A stretch of DNA of 64,000 nt from CAVRTM01 sp963724015. Its GTDB lineage: Bacteria; Actinomycetota; Actinomycetes; Actinomycetales; Dermatophilaceae. The stretch lies in NCBI GenBank assembly GCA_963724015.1, contig CAVRTM010000014.1, positions 489,594 through 553,593 on the forward strand, given 5' to 3'. The notes under the pieces are model-generated. The model searched no databases and had not been told where the DNA came from. It saw only the letters and a list, made by a program, of their open reading frames with translations. A program made the translations under genes and the position numbers. Positions 35,617 to 44,636 of the stretch are shown here, in pieces. Every line of letters starts with the position of its first letter. Position 1 is the stretch's first letter.

Positions 35617-37434
35617 ATGAACGACCCGAACGTTGCCGGCCGTCGCGCCTCGGGGCTGGCGAGGTACGCGCCGGGCCTGGCCATGCTCCGCCGTTACCAG
35701 GGGTCATGGCTCCGGGCCGACCTGGTGGCCGGGCTCGTCCTCGCCGCGATCCTCGTCCCCCAGGGCATGGCGTACGCCGAGCTGGCGGGGCTGCCGGCCG
35801 TCACCGGCCTCTACACCACGATCGCCTGCCTCGTCGGGTACGCCGTCATGGGCCCGTCCCGGATCCTCGTCCTCGGACCGGACTCCTCGGTGTCCCCGCT
35901 CATCTTCGCGGCGATCGTGCCGGTGGCCGGGGCGTCGGGCGACCCCGCCACGGCGATCGCCATGGCGGGGGTGCTCGCCCTGCTGGTGGGGGCGATCGAG
36001 ATCGGCCTGGGGGCTGCCAGGCTCGGCTTCGTCGCGGACCTGCTCTCCCAGGAGGTCCAGGTCGGGTACATGAACGGCCTGGGCATCGTCATCGTCATCG
36101 GGCAGCTGCCCAAGCTGTTCGGCTTCTCGACGGACGCGAGCTCGTTCGTCCAGGAGGTGACCGCCTTCGTGCGTGGCATCGGGCAGACGAACGTCGCGAC
36201 CCTCGCGGTGGGTGCGGGCACCCTGGCCCTGCTGCTCGTGTTGCCCCGGATCTCCCGACGGGTGCCGGCGATCCTCGTCGGCATCGCCGGGGCGACCGTC
36301 GTCTCGGCCGTTCTGGACCTGTCTGCGCACGGGGTGGCCACGGTGGGCTCCCTGCCCCAGGGCTTGCCCAGGCCGGGCATCCCCTGGACCGAGCTGAACA
36401 CGGTCGGGCCGCTGGTGGTGGCGGCAGCGGGCATCACGATGGTGTCGCTGACGGACACCATCGCGACGTCCACGAGCTTTGCCGCCCGCCGTGGCGACGA
36501 GGTCAACCCCGACCAGGAGATGATCGGCCTGGGCGCCGCCAACGTGGCGGCCGGCCTCTTCCAGGGGTTCCCGGTGTCCACGAGCGGCTCGCGCACCGCG
36601 GTCGCCGAGCAGTCGGGGGCCAAGAGCCAGGTCACGGGGCTGGTGGGAGCCGGGACCGTCGCCCTGCTGCTGCTGTTCCTCAACTCGCTGCTGGCCGACC
36701 TGCCGCAGACGGCCCTGGCCGCCGTGGTCATCGCCGCGGCGTTCTCCCTGATGGACATCGCGGCCGTGCGCCGCTACTGGCGGGTCCGCCCCACCGCCGC
36801 GATCGTGTCGCTGACCGCGGCCGCGGGCGTGGTCTTCGCCGGCGTGCTGACCGGGATCCTCATCGCCATCGCCTTGTCGATCCTCATCTTCTTCCGGCGG
36901 AACTGGTGGCCGCACGGTGCGGTTCTGGGGCGGGTCGCCGGCCGGGGCTGGCACAGCCTGCAGACCTGGGACAGCGCCACGGAGGTCCCCGGCGTCGTGG
37001 TCTTCCGCTGGGAGGCGCCGCTGATCTTCGCCAACTCCGGTCTCTTCCGTCGGCAGCTGCGCTCGCTGGTGGGTGAGAAGCACGCGCGCTGGGTGGTGCT
37101 CGAGTGTGAGGCGGTGACCGACATCGACGTCACCGCCGCCGCGATGCTCGAGGAGCTGGACCGGCAGCTCAACGAGCAAGGCGTCCACCTCGCCTTCGTC
37201 GAGCTGCGGAGCAGGCTGCAGGACCTGGTCCTGCGCTACGGGCTGTTCGAGACGCTGGACCGCGACCACTTCTACCCCAGCGTCGAGGCTGCGCTCGCGG
37301 CCATCGCCGCTGCCGACGCCGGGGCGACCGTGGCGACCCCGGCGGAGCCACCACGGCCGGGTCCGGAAGGGGCGGTGGACCACTCGGGTGGCGACGCTCC
37401 GCGACGTGGTCAGCAGGACGGTATGCCGGGCTGA
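35617..37434 (+). CDS. SulP-family anion transporter with STAS domain
   Basis: 605 residues. Helices begin VAGLVLAAILVPQGMAYAEL, with the SulP signature area PAVTGLYTTIACLVGYAVMG and GPDSSVSPLIFAAIVP; a late VSTSGSRTAVAEQSGAKSQV is typical. The C-terminal STAS domain (about 455-570) contains VVLECEAVTDIDVTAAAML. Probably moves sulfate, bicarbonate or another anion. ATG 35617 has GGAGGTGG 6 bases upstream; an earlier in-frame start at 35560 has not. Ends 30 bases from the convergent deaminase gene. Confidence 0.88.
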   Translation: MNDPNVAGRRASGLARYAPGLAMLRRYQGSWLRADLVAGLVLAAILVPQGMAYAELAGLPAVTGLYTTIACLVGYAVMGPSRILVLGPDSSVSPLIFAAIVPVAGASGDPATAIAMAGVLALLVGAIEIGLGAARLGFVADLLSQEVQVGYMNGLGIVIVIGQLPKLFGFSTDASSFVQEVTAFVRGIGQTNVATLAVGAGTLALLLVLPRISRRVPAILVGIAGATVVSAVLDLSAHGVATVGSLPQGLPRPGIPWTELNTVGPLVVAAAGITMVSLTDTIATSTSFAARRGDEVNPDQEMIGLGAANVAAGLFQGFPVSTSGSRTAVAEQSGAKSQVTGLVGAGTVALLLLFLNSLLADLPQTALAAVVIAAAFSLMDIAAVRRYWRVRPTAAIVSLTAAAGVVFAGVLTGILIAIALSILIFFRRNWWPHGAVLGRVAGRGWHSLQTWDSATEVPGVVVFRWEAPLIFANSGLFRRQLRSLVGEKHARWVVLECEAVTDIDVTAAAMLEELDRQLNEQGVHLAFVELRSRLQDLVLRYGLFETLDRDHFYPSVEAALAAIAAADAGATVATPAEPPRPGPEGAVDHSGGDAPRRGQQDGMPG

Positions 37435-37464
37435 CTGCCCGGTCCTCGCCCCGAGGCGTCCGCC

Positions 37465-37929
37465 CTACGGCTCCAGCCCGATGTCCTCGTTCCAGAGGCC
37501 GGGCTTCTCCTGCAGAAGCCGGGCCATGAGCTCTCGACACTCGCTGTCATCCAGCACGTCGACCTGCACGCCGCGCGAGCGCAGGAGCGCCTCGGAGCTC
37601 TCGAAGGTGCGGTTCTCACCGACCACGATGCGGGGGATCTGGTACAGCAGAACGCTTCCCGCACACATGAGGCACGGCGACAAGGTCGTGTAGAGCACGC
37701 TCGCCCGGTACGTGCGCGCGGTCAGCCGGCCGGCGTTCTCCAGGCAGTCGGTCTCACCGTGACGGATCACGCTCCCGTCCTGGACCCGCCGGTTCCGTCC
37801 CACCGCCAGCACCTCGCCCTGGTGAACGAGCGCAGCCCCGATCGGGATGCCGCCTTCGGACCAGCCGATCCGTGCCTGCTCGACTGCCAGGGCCAGCCAG
37901 TCCCGGTCGCTCGTGGTCGTGGGTGTCAT
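37465..37929 (-). CDS. FCY1-type cytosine deaminase (or related amidine/creatinine deaminase)
   Basis: 154-residue zinc deaminase that closely follows yeast cytosine deaminase, not TadA: GGIPIGAALV, HGETDCLEN (zinc His57, acid Glu59), TTLSPCLMCAG (zinc Cys86, Cys89), PRIVVGENRTFES, and the C-terminal WNEDIG with Trp146 and Asp149 in the places of yeast Trp152/Asp155. Expected reaction: cytosine to uracil plus ammonia. It lies 65 bases after the PucR gene on the same strand, opposite an NCS1 permease, so import and deamination of one cyclic amidine is likely. A role on creatinine is possible (see findings). ATG 37929, AGGAGG 6 bases upstream. Confidence 0.82.
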   Translation of the reverse strand: MTPTTTSDRDWLALAVEQARIGWSEGGIPIGAALVHQGEVLAVGRNRRVQDGSVIRHGETDCLENAGRLTARTYRASVLYTTLSPCLMCAGSVLLYQIPRIVVGENRTFESSEALLRSRGVQVDVLDDSECRELMARLLQEKPGLWNEDIGLEP

Positions 37930-37994
37930 CTGGCCTCCTGGAGGTGGGCGAAGCGGGTCATCGGGTGAACGAGGGACAGCGTGCCAGCAGGGCT

Positions 37995-39530
37995 TCAGCC
38001 TGTGTCCGAGCTGCGCCGGCGAGCGACCTCGAGCTCGACGGCAAGAGCCAGGGCGCCCCACCGGCTGGACCCGGGCACGGGGTGTCCGAGCGCGACCATG
38101 ATCCGGTCGAGACGCTGGTACAGGCTCTGGCGCTGGACGTGGAGGGCGGCCGCGGCGTCGGTCTTGGAGCCGGAGTACCTGAGATACGTGGCCAGCGTCT
38201 CGAAGAGCCGGCCGCCACGGCGCCGGTCGATCTCCAGGAGGTCACCCAGCTGCTCCTCGATGAAGTCGGCCACGAGCTGCGGTCGTCCCAGTGAGCCCAG
38301 GAACCGCGGGACACCGAGCGCCACCGCGTCCACGACGCCCTCCCCGGAGTCCTCGGTGAGGTCGAGGGCCGCCGCCGCCTCGTGCAGGCAGTGACCGATG
38401 CCGGTCAGGACACGCGTCCCGGGGCCGACGGCGACCTTCACCTGCGCGGGCAGCGGGACGTCACGCAGGTCCTCGAGGATGCTGGCTCGGACCGCCGCGA
38501 GGGACCTGCCGTCCAGCCGCAGGGCGATGACGGACAGGTGGGAGTCGTGGTCGATCTGGCTGATCACCGCGCGGCCTCCTCGACTCACCGCGGCCTCGAT
38601 GCCCGCCGTCACCCTCTGCCCGGGGCCGATCCTGGACACGGTGCAGACCCACGCGTCGTGGTCGTTGATGCCGAGCCTGGTGGCGAGCTCGGCGAACCGG
38701 CGAGGGGGACGACCCCCTGAGGTCGCCAGGCCGAGGAGCTCGTGGGCATCCCGCTCCAGCCGGGACAACGGGCGGGAGCGCAGCAGGGCCAGCCCCAGCG
38801 CCTCCGGTGCGCGGTCGCGGGCCGCGTCGACCACGAGCAGGTCGGCTCCCGGCCGGGGCCTCAGCGTGAGCAGGGCGACGGTGACCCCGGCGCTGCTGAC
38901 CGGTGCCACGATGGGATGGTCCTGGGCCCGGGGGACGGGCTCCTCGGAGTCGGGGCTCGCCTCAGCGATGACCTCACCGTCGGGGGCGGTCAAGGTGGTC
39001 TCGGCGTGGACCTCGACGGCGAGGATGGCCACCAGCCGACCGACGTCGGCCCCGTCCGCGAGACCGGCGGCCAGGGCGTGGGACACCCGGTCGGCCAGCT
39101 GCAGGCGGCGCACGGACTCGTTGACCAGCAGTCCGTTGATCGACTGGGTGACCTCGACGAAACGGACGACCCGGCGCAGCTCCACCAGCGGCAGGTGCAC
39201 GCGCTCGGCCTCCTCGACCATCTCCTCCGGCACCGTGGGAAGCCGCCCGCCGGTCTCGATGGCGATGCCGGCCACCTCACGCGCCGCGAGCTCCCGGACG
39301 TAGGTCACGCGTTGCGCGCGCGATGCGGTGGCCAGGCTGACCCCGCCGACCAGGAGCAGCTCACCGCCGCGCAGCAGGGTCGCGATGTCGAGGACCTCGC
39401 TGGTGTGCACCCAGGTGACCATCCGCCCCAAGCGGGTCCGGCCCGCGAGCACGAGGGGCTCCGCGGCCATGACGGTCGGGTCCTTGAGCACCTCCCGCAA
39501 CGGCAACGGCATGACATTTCGTCCAATCAT
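37995..39530 (-). CDS. PucR-family transcription regulator
   Basis: 511 residues in the standard three parts: N-terminal PucR sensor domain (LREVLKDPTVMAAEPLVLAG to about 140), a central CdaR GGDEF-like region, and the C-terminal HTH_30 domain with LATYLRYSGSKTDAAAAL and QRQSLYQRLDRI. PucR proteins activate purine, allantoin and related nitrogen-source genes. Divergent from the NCS1 permease gene (90 bases apart), which it probably controls along with the deaminase. Start is ATG 39530 or ATG 39512. Confidence 0.85.
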   Translation of the reverse strand: MIGRNVMPLPLREVLKDPTVMAAEPLVLAGRTRLGRMVTWVHTSEVLDIATLLRGGELLLVGGVSLATASRAQRVTYVRELAAREVAGIAIETGGRLPTVPEEMVEEAERVHLPLVELRRVVRFVEVTQSINGLLVNESVRRLQLADRVSHALAAGLADGADVGRLVAILAVEVHAETTLTAPDGEVIAEASPDSEEPVPRAQDHPIVAPVSSAGVTVALLTLRPRPGADLLVVDAARDRAPEALGLALLRSRPLSRLERDAHELLGLATSGGRPPRRFAELATRLGINDHDAWVCTVSRIGPGQRVTAGIEAAVSRGGRAVISQIDHDSHLSVIALRLDGRSLAAVRASILEDLRDVPLPAQVKVAVGPGTRVLTGIGHCLHEAAAALDLTEDSGEGVVDAVALGVPRFLGSLGRPQLVADFIEEQLGDLLEIDRRRGGRLFETLATYLRYSGSKTDAAAALHVQRQSLYQRLDRIMVALGHPVPGSSRWGALALAVELEVARRRSSDTG

Positions 39531-39620
39531 CGGGGCTCATGACTCCCGGAATGTATCTTGCCGGGCCCAACGGCGGAAGGTCACGCTGAGCGGTAACACC
39601 CGCTACGAATGGAGGCGCAG

Positions 39621-41156
39621 ATGAGCTCTGCGGACCCGTCCCACACCATCCTCGACGTCGAGCAGGTCCTCCAGCCCATCCCGGAGGAGGCCCGCACCCA
39701 CAGCGTCTCGGGCCAGTTCTGGATCTGGTGCGGCGCCAACATCGCCCCCATCAACTGGGTGCTCGGAGCACTCGGGGTCAGCCTGGGCCTCGGCCTGCGC
39801 GACACCCTGATCGTCCTCGTGCTGGGCAACCTCATCGGGATGGCCATCTTCGGCCTCTTCGTCCTGATGGGTCAGCGCACGGGGGTCACCGGGATGGTGC
39901 TGTCCCGCGCGGCCTTCGGTCGTCGTGGCGCCTACGTGCCCGCCGCCATCCAGGCCTGCCTCGCCGTCGGATGGTGTGCCGTGAACACCTGGATCATCCT
40001 CGACCTGGTCATGGCCCTGCTCGGCAAGATCGGGGTCGTCGACCCGGCCGCGACGAACTACGTCTGGAAGATCGGCGTCGCTGCCCTGATCATGGGCGTC
40101 CAGGTCGCCATCTCCTGGGCCGGCTACCGGACCATCGCCGCGTTCGAGCGCTGGACCGTCCCCCCGACCATCGCCGTCCTCGTCGCGATGTCGGTCGTCG
40201 CCTGGTTCTACCTCCACATCAACTGGGGCTACGCCGGTCCTGCCGGGAAGATCCTCACCGGCAGCGAGCGCTGGGTCGTGATGTCAGGGGTCATGACCGC
40301 CATCGGGATCGGCTGGGGCATCACCTGGTTCACGTATGCCGCGGACTACTCCCGCTTCGTCAGCCGCTCGATGTCGCGGCGCAAGCTCTACAGCGCGAGC
40401 GTCCTGGGCCAGTTCATCCCGGTCGTCTGGCTCGGGGTCCTCGGCGCCACCCTCGCCACGAAGAACGGCACGGTCGACCCCGGGTCCCTCATCGTGGACA
40501 ACTTCGGCGCCCTGGCCATCCCCGTCCTGCTGTTGGTCGTCCACGGCCCCATCGCCACCAACATCCTCAACATCTACACCTTCTCGGTGGCTGCCCAGGC
40601 CCTCGACGTCAAGGTCAACCGGCGCACGCTCAGCGTCGTCGTCGGTGGCTTCGCGATGGCTGCGGTGATCTTCTTCATCTTCCAGGCCGACCTCGGCAGC
40701 GTCCTCGACACCTGGCTGATCGGGATCGTCGCCTGGATCGCCGCATGGGGAGGGATCATGCTCGTCCACTACTACCGCTTCGCCCGCGGGAACATCGACG
40801 CCGGCGTCCTCTTCGAGCCCGTCGGCAGCAAGCGCCTGCCCGACGTCAACTGGGCCACCATGGTCGCGTTCGCGGTCGGCATCGGGTGCACCTGGATGTT
40901 CCTCTACGGGCTCACGCCGGCGCTTCAGGGGCTCGCGGCCCGGGCCATGGGCGGCCTCGACCTGTCCTGGCTGGCCGGCGGCCTGTCGGCTGCGCTCACG
41001 TATGCCGTTCTCGGCGGCAAGGTGCACCGCCGGTATGCCGCGGCCGGCGTCAACGGCGCCGGCGTCAACGGGTCCGGCGCACCGGCAGCTCCCCTGGACG
41101 CCGCCACGCCCTCGGGAGCGGTCCTGTCAGTGGACACCCTGGGAGCGGAGCAGTGA
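39621..41156 (+). CDS. NCS1-family permease (cytosine/hydantoin/allantoin type)
   Basis: 511 residues, 12 membrane segments. Family features: SGQFWIWCGANIAPINWVLG at the start, RAAFGRRGAYVPAAIQ, WFTYAADYSRFV, and TNILNIYTFSVAAQAL. NCS1 members import cytosine, purines, allantoin, or hydantoins (Mhp1) with Na+ or H+. ATG 39621 is preceded by GGAGG; the ATG 12 bases earlier is less well placed. Its stop overlaps the next start (GTGA), so permease and PuuE-like hydrolase are co-translated. Confidence 0.87.
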   Translation: MSSADPSHTILDVEQVLQPIPEEARTHSVSGQFWIWCGANIAPINWVLGALGVSLGLGLRDTLIVLVLGNLIGMAIFGLFVLMGQRTGVTGMVLSRAAFGRRGAYVPAAIQACLAVGWCAVNTWIILDLVMALLGKIGVVDPAATNYVWKIGVAALIMGVQVAISWAGYRTIAAFERWTVPPTIAVLVAMSVVAWFYLHINWGYAGPAGKILTGSERWVVMSGVMTAIGIGWGITWFTYAADYSRFVSRSMSRRKLYSASVLGQFIPVVWLGVLGATLATKNGTVDPGSLIVDNFGALAIPVLLLVVHGPIATNILNIYTFSVAAQALDVKVNRRTLSVVVGGFAMAAVIFFIFQADLGSVLDTWLIGIVAWIAAWGGIMLVHYYRFARGNIDAGVLFEPVGSKRLPDVNWATMVAFAVGIGCTWMFLYGLTPALQGLAARAMGGLDLSWLAGGLSAALTYAVLGGKVHRRYAAAGVNGAGVNGSGAPAAPLDAATPSGAVLSVDTLGAEQ

Positions 41157-42115
41157 ACCCGGTGGCAGAGGACGCGTCGATCTTCAGCTGGCCGACAGGC
41201 GTACGCGCGGCAGCGTCGTTCACCTTCGACGTCGACGCCGAGTCGTGCGTCCTCGCGCATGACCCGACCGCGAGCACCCGCATGTCGCTGATGTCGCACC
41301 AGTCGTACGGTCCGCGGGTCGCCATACCGAAGATCCTGAGGATCCTCGCGCGACACGAGGTCCGGGCCACGTTCTTCGTGCCCGGCTTCACCGCCGACTG
41401 CCACCCGGACGTCGTGCGCGCCATCGTCGACGCGGGTCACGAGGTCGGCCACCACGGCTACCTGCACGAGCGGATGCAGGGCATCAGCCGCGCGACGGAG
41501 GCGCAGTACCTCGACCGCGGCCTCGAGGCGCTGCACCGCGTCGCCGGGGTCGTCCCCGTGGGCTACCGGGCGCCGTGGTGGGAGCTCAACTGGCAGTCGC
41601 CCGGTCTGCTGGCCGAGCGCGGTTTCCTCTACGACTCCAGCCTGCTCGATGGTGACGCGCCGTACCGTTTCGCCGTGGAGCCGGGCTCGGCAGACACCCT
41701 GGTGGAGATCCCGGTCGACTGGGCCCTGGACGACTGGGAGCAGTACGCCTTCTACCCCGACTGGACCGGCAGCGGCGTCATCGAGAGCCCCACCAAGGCC
41801 CGGGAGATGTGGCAGCTGGAGGCCGACGCCCAGCATGCCCAAGGCGGCTGCTGGGTCCTGACCAACCACCCGTTCATCTCCGGCCGCCCGTCGCGGGCCC
41901 GCGCGCTCGAGCAGCTGATCGAGGGCGTCAAGGCCCTCGACGGCATGTGGGTGACGACGCTGGAGGAGATCGCGCGCCACGCAGCGACGGCCACCACGGA
42001 GGTGCGGACCCACACCCGCTACGACGTACCGGCCTTCCCCGACGCACCTGTCCTGCGCGACGGCGTGCCGGTCGGCGGATCGGGACAGGCGAGGGAACGC
42101 GTCGGCGGAACCTGA
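41153..42115 (+). CDS. polysaccharide-deacetylase-fold hydrolase of PuuE/imidase type
   Basis: 320 residues, NodB fold without signal peptide, hence cytoplasmic. Motif 1 FDVDAESCV with the metal/base Asp, motif 2 HHGYLHE (HxxxxH), motif 3 GYRAPWWELN, and a late NHPFISGRPSRA. The opening YGPRVAIPKILRILARHEV and the lack of a signal match the group holding PuuE allantoinase, cyclic-imide hydrolase and HpPgdA, not secreted chitin/peptidoglycan deacetylases. Co-translated with the NCS1 permease, so a cyclic amide, imide or ureide imported by it is the probable substrate. GTG 41153 start. Confidence 0.8.
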   Translation: MNPVAEDASIFSWPTGVRAAASFTFDVDAESCVLAHDPTASTRMSLMSHQSYGPRVAIPKILRILARHEVRATFFVPGFTADCHPDVVRAIVDAGHEVGHHGYLHERMQGISRATEAQYLDRGLEALHRVAGVVPVGYRAPWWELNWQSPGLLAERGFLYDSSLLDGDAPYRFAVEPGSADTLVEIPVDWALDDWEQYAFYPDWTGSGVIESPTKAREMWQLEADAQHAQGGCWVLTNHPFISGRPSRARALEQLIEGVKALDGMWVTTLEEIARHAATATTEVRTHTRYDVPAFPDAPVLRDGVPVGGSGQARERVGGT

Positions 42116-42138
42116 CCCACCGCCCGCGCCACACGTCC

Positions 42139-42169
42139 GCGGCGTCGACCCCGACGGGGTCGACGCCGC
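42139..42169 (+). terminator. hairpin between hydrolase and IclR genes
   Basis: 14-bp perfect arms GCGGCGTCGACCCC / GGGGTCGACGCCGC around GAC, 24 bases after the hydrolase stop. Sits between two convergent genes. Confidence 0.6.
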
Positions 42170-42206
42170 TGCGTCGTAGGAGGCCCGGGCGCAAAGAGGT
42201 GCGCGG

Positions 42207-43004
42207 TCACTGCTGGGGCTGGGCCCCCCCGAGCCGGGCGGAGACCACCGAAGCCGTCTGGGCCACGCTGCGGGCCAGGACGTCCAGCATGGCCGGCGGC
42301 ACGCGGAAGCGCGGCGCCGACAGCAGCACGGCGGCCACCACGAGCCCGCGGTGATCGCGGACGGGGGCGGCCACGCCCACCTCCTCGACCGACGTGCGGC
42401 CGTCGTTGATCGCGAAGCCCTGCTCGACGACCTGGTCCAGCTCCGCGACGTAGCTCTCGACGGTGTGCTCGTCGTAGGTCCCCACGAGCAGCCGCCGCTC
42501 GAACAGCCGTGCGACCTCCCCGGGAGGGAGGGCCGCCAGGAAGACCTTGACCGAGGCGCTCTCGTACGTGTCGTAGCGGGTGCCGATGGCAGCGGTGTGC
42601 TTGACCTGCTTGGGGCTCTGCACCTGCTCCACCACGACCGACTCGGAACCGTTCCACACCATCAGCGCGGTCGTCTCTCCGGTCTGCCCGGTCAGCTGCT
42701 GCAACGAGCCCAGCGCCACACGACGTACGTCGAGGTCGGCGAGGAGCGGTCCGGCCAGGGCGATCAGGCCGAGCCCGAGGCGAAAGCGCCCGCTGCTGTC
42801 GTCGCGCTCGACGTACCCCGCACGCTCCAACGTGGCGAGGATGCGGGACACCGTGCTCTTGTGCTGGTGGACCTTGCGGGCGATCTCGGTGACGCCCAGG
42901 ACCGGCTCGTCGATCGAGAAGGCCTCGAGCACGTGCAACCCGTTGAGCAGCACGGACGCCGATGCCCGGGACTCGTCCTGTCCTTCGTTGTCGTCTCTGG
43001 CCAC
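42207..43004 (-). CDS. IclR-family transcription regulator
   Basis: 265 residues. Winged-helix N-terminus (VLLNGLHVLEAFSIDEPVLG, VTEIARKVHQHKSTVSRILA) and a C-terminal effector domain with LTGQTGETTALMVWNG and EVGVAAPVRDHRGLVVAAV. Located directly upstream of nothing on its strand but next to creatinase, so it is a good candidate to control creatinase and the glyA-sox operon. GTG 43004 has GGAGAGG 6 bases upstream; longer in-frame starts lack a ribosome site. Confidence 0.85.
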   Translation of the reverse strand: MARDDNEGQDESRASASVLLNGLHVLEAFSIDEPVLGVTEIARKVHQHKSTVSRILATLERAGYVERDDSSGRFRLGLGLIALAGPLLADLDVRRVALGSLQQLTGQTGETTALMVWNGSESVVVEQVQSPKQVKHTAAIGTRYDTYESASVKVFLAALPPGEVARLFERRLLVGTYDEHTVESYVAELDQVVEQGFAINDGRTSVEEVGVAAPVRDHRGLVVAAVLLSAPRFRVPPAMLDVLARSVAQTASVVSARLGGAQPQQ

Positions 43005-43080
43005 GGCGTTCCTCTCCACAGTGGTCGGGGGTGACGGGGAGGTGGGCACCGTCCCGTCGGGCACGGCGGCCCCGTAACCG

Positions 43081-43123
43081 CCGACGCCGACCCTGCCACA
43101 CCAGGTGGCAGGGTCGGCGTCGG
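43081..43123. terminator. long perfect hairpin downstream of creatinase gene
   Basis: 19-bp perfect arms, ccgacgccgaccctgccac and its complement, around a 5-base loop, 20 bases past the creatinase stop on the minus strand. Also insulates the IclR gene promoter. Confidence 0.7.
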
Positions 43124-43143
43124 GTTCGGGCCCGGGCGCGTCC

Positions 43144-44364
43144 TCAGACGCCCAGGATGTTGTGCTCGGGGCCGAAGGGGAAGTGGGTGATGTTCTCGGC
43201 GGAGTCCTCGCCGACCACGAGGATGTCGTGCTCGCGGTAGCCACCGGCTCCGGGCTGGCCTTCCGGGACCATGATCATGGGCTCCATCGAGACGACCATC
43301 CCGGGCTCGAGCACGGTGTCGATGTCCTCGCGCAGCTCCAGGCCCGCTTCCCGTCCGTAGTAGTGCGACAGCACCCCGAACGAGTGCCCGTAGCCGAAGG
43401 TGCGGTTGGCGAGCAGGCCCTCGGCCGCGTAGATCTCGTTGAGCTCGGCCGCGATGTCCTTGCACACGGCGCCCGGTTTGATGAGCTCGAGCCCGCGCCG
43501 GTGCACCGTGACGTTGACTTCCCAGAGGCGCAGGTGCTCGGCCGAGGGCTCGCCCCAGAACAGGGTCCGCTCGAGCGCGGTGTAGTAGCCGGCGATCATC
43601 GGGAAGCAGTTGAGCGAGAGGATGTCCCCGCGCTGCACGCGCCGGCTGGTGGCCCAGTTGTGGGCGCCGTCGGTGTTGATGCCGGACTGGAACCACACCC
43701 AGGTGTCACGCAGCTCGGCGTGCGGGAACGTCCTGGCGATCTCCCGGATCATCGCGTTCGACCCCGCGATGGCGACCTCGTACTCCGCGACGCCTTCGGT
43801 GATGGCCTCCCGGATGGCCTCGCCGCCGAGGTCGCCGATCCGGGCACCGTGCCTGATGAGCTCGATCTCCTCCGGCGACTTCACCATCCGGTGCCGCATC
43901 GTCGCGGCGGCCACGTCCGTCAGCGTCCAGCTCGGCAAGGTGGCGGAGACCTTGGCGCGCAGGTCGGTGGTGATGTGGTCGTCCTCCACGCCCAGCCGTC
44001 CGCCGCGCAGGCCCTGGCGCTCGAGGACCTGCTGCACGGCGTACAGGTGGTTGTCGCGGCGCCAGTCGGTGTAGACGAGGTTCGAGCCCTGGCTGCGCCG
44101 CCAGGGCATGCCCGCATCGATGTTCGCCGACACCGTCGTGGCGTCGTCCTGGGTCACGACGAGGAAGTAGCTGCGCCCGAACGAGGTGTAGAGGAAGTCC
44201 GAGTAGTAGTTGATGTTGTGGTAGCTCGTGAAGAGGACCGCGTCCAGGCCGTCGTCGGCCATGTGCTTGCGCAGGTTGGTGAGCCGGCGCTCGAACTCCG
44301 CCGCAGGAAACGTCGGGCGGACCTTCTCGCCGTTGGGGATGTCCTTGAGTCGTTCGAGGTTCAT
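43144..44364 (-). CDS. creatinase (creatine amidinohydrolase)
   Basis: Hydrolyses creatine to sarcosine and urea. 406 residues, against about 403 for the Pseudomonas enzyme, and very similar along its length: FTSYHNINYYSDFLYTSFGR, SANIDAGMPWRR, WFQSGINTDGAHN with the catalytic His, LSLNCFPMIAGYYTALERTL, GYGHSFGVLSHYYGREAGLE, and LEPGMVVSMEPMIMVPEG. The pita-bread fold is shared with M24 peptidases, but the near-identity of these blocks favours creatinase over aminopeptidase P. Divergent from glyA-soxBDAG, which consume the sarcosine. ATG 44364, GAAAGGA about 8 bases upstream. Confidence 0.92.
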   Translation of the reverse strand: MNLERLKDIPNGEKVRPTFPAAEFERRLTNLRKHMADDGLDAVLFTSYHNINYYSDFLYTSFGRSYFLVVTQDDATTVSANIDAGMPWRRSQGSNLVYTDWRRDNHLYAVQQVLERQGLRGGRLGVEDDHITTDLRAKVSATLPSWTLTDVAAATMRHRMVKSPEEIELIRHGARIGDLGGEAIREAITEGVAEYEVAIAGSNAMIREIARTFPHAELRDTWVWFQSGINTDGAHNWATSRRVQRGDILSLNCFPMIAGYYTALERTLFWGEPSAEHLRLWEVNVTVHRRGLELIKPGAVCKDIAAELNEIYAAEGLLANRTFGYGHSFGVLSHYYGREAGLELREDIDTVLEPGMVVSMEPMIMVPEGQPGAGGYREHDILVVGEDSAENITHFPFGPEHNILGV

Positions 44365-44636
44365 GGTGCGGGTGTCCTTTCGGTTCGGCGTGATCGGCTG
44401 GTGTGCCGCAGGCCGGAGGGGGTTCGCCGCCTCGTGCGTCGGCGAGCGGGCAGAGCCAGGGGTTGCGCTCAAGCGTTGATGGCAGTGCAACCGGTGTGCG
44501 TCCAATGAGACGGTATGGCGCTGCGATGGCGGTGTCAATGGCTCCCTGCCGCACGTGACTTGAGCGAGGTGTTGACGTGGGAGGAACTGTGTTGCATTCT
44601 CGAAGCACCACACGACGCGTTCGAAGGACCGTGACC
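44365..44636. promoter_or_regulatory. divergent promoter region of creatinase and glyA-sox operon
   Basis: 272 bases without a gene. Contains GGTTGC-N20-GCAACC (44460-44491), a TTGACG (44572-44577) with CATTCT 17 bases on as a candidate glyA promoter, and TCGAA-N15-TTCGA (44600-44624). Likely binding area of the IclR regulator. Confidence 0.4.

Noticed and set aside
37465..37929. tRNA adenosine deaminase (TadA)
   Set aside because: The sequence follows FCY1 (HGETDCLEN, C-terminal WNEDIG), not the TadA HAE pattern and tail.
41153..42115. Secreted chitin or peptidoglycan deacetylase
   Set aside because: No signal peptide or membrane helix, and co-translation with a cytoplasmic-membrane NCS1 importer.
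43144..44364. Xaa-Pro aminopeptidase (M24)
   Set aside because: Long blocks match creatinase closely, and the neighbours metabolise sarcosine.
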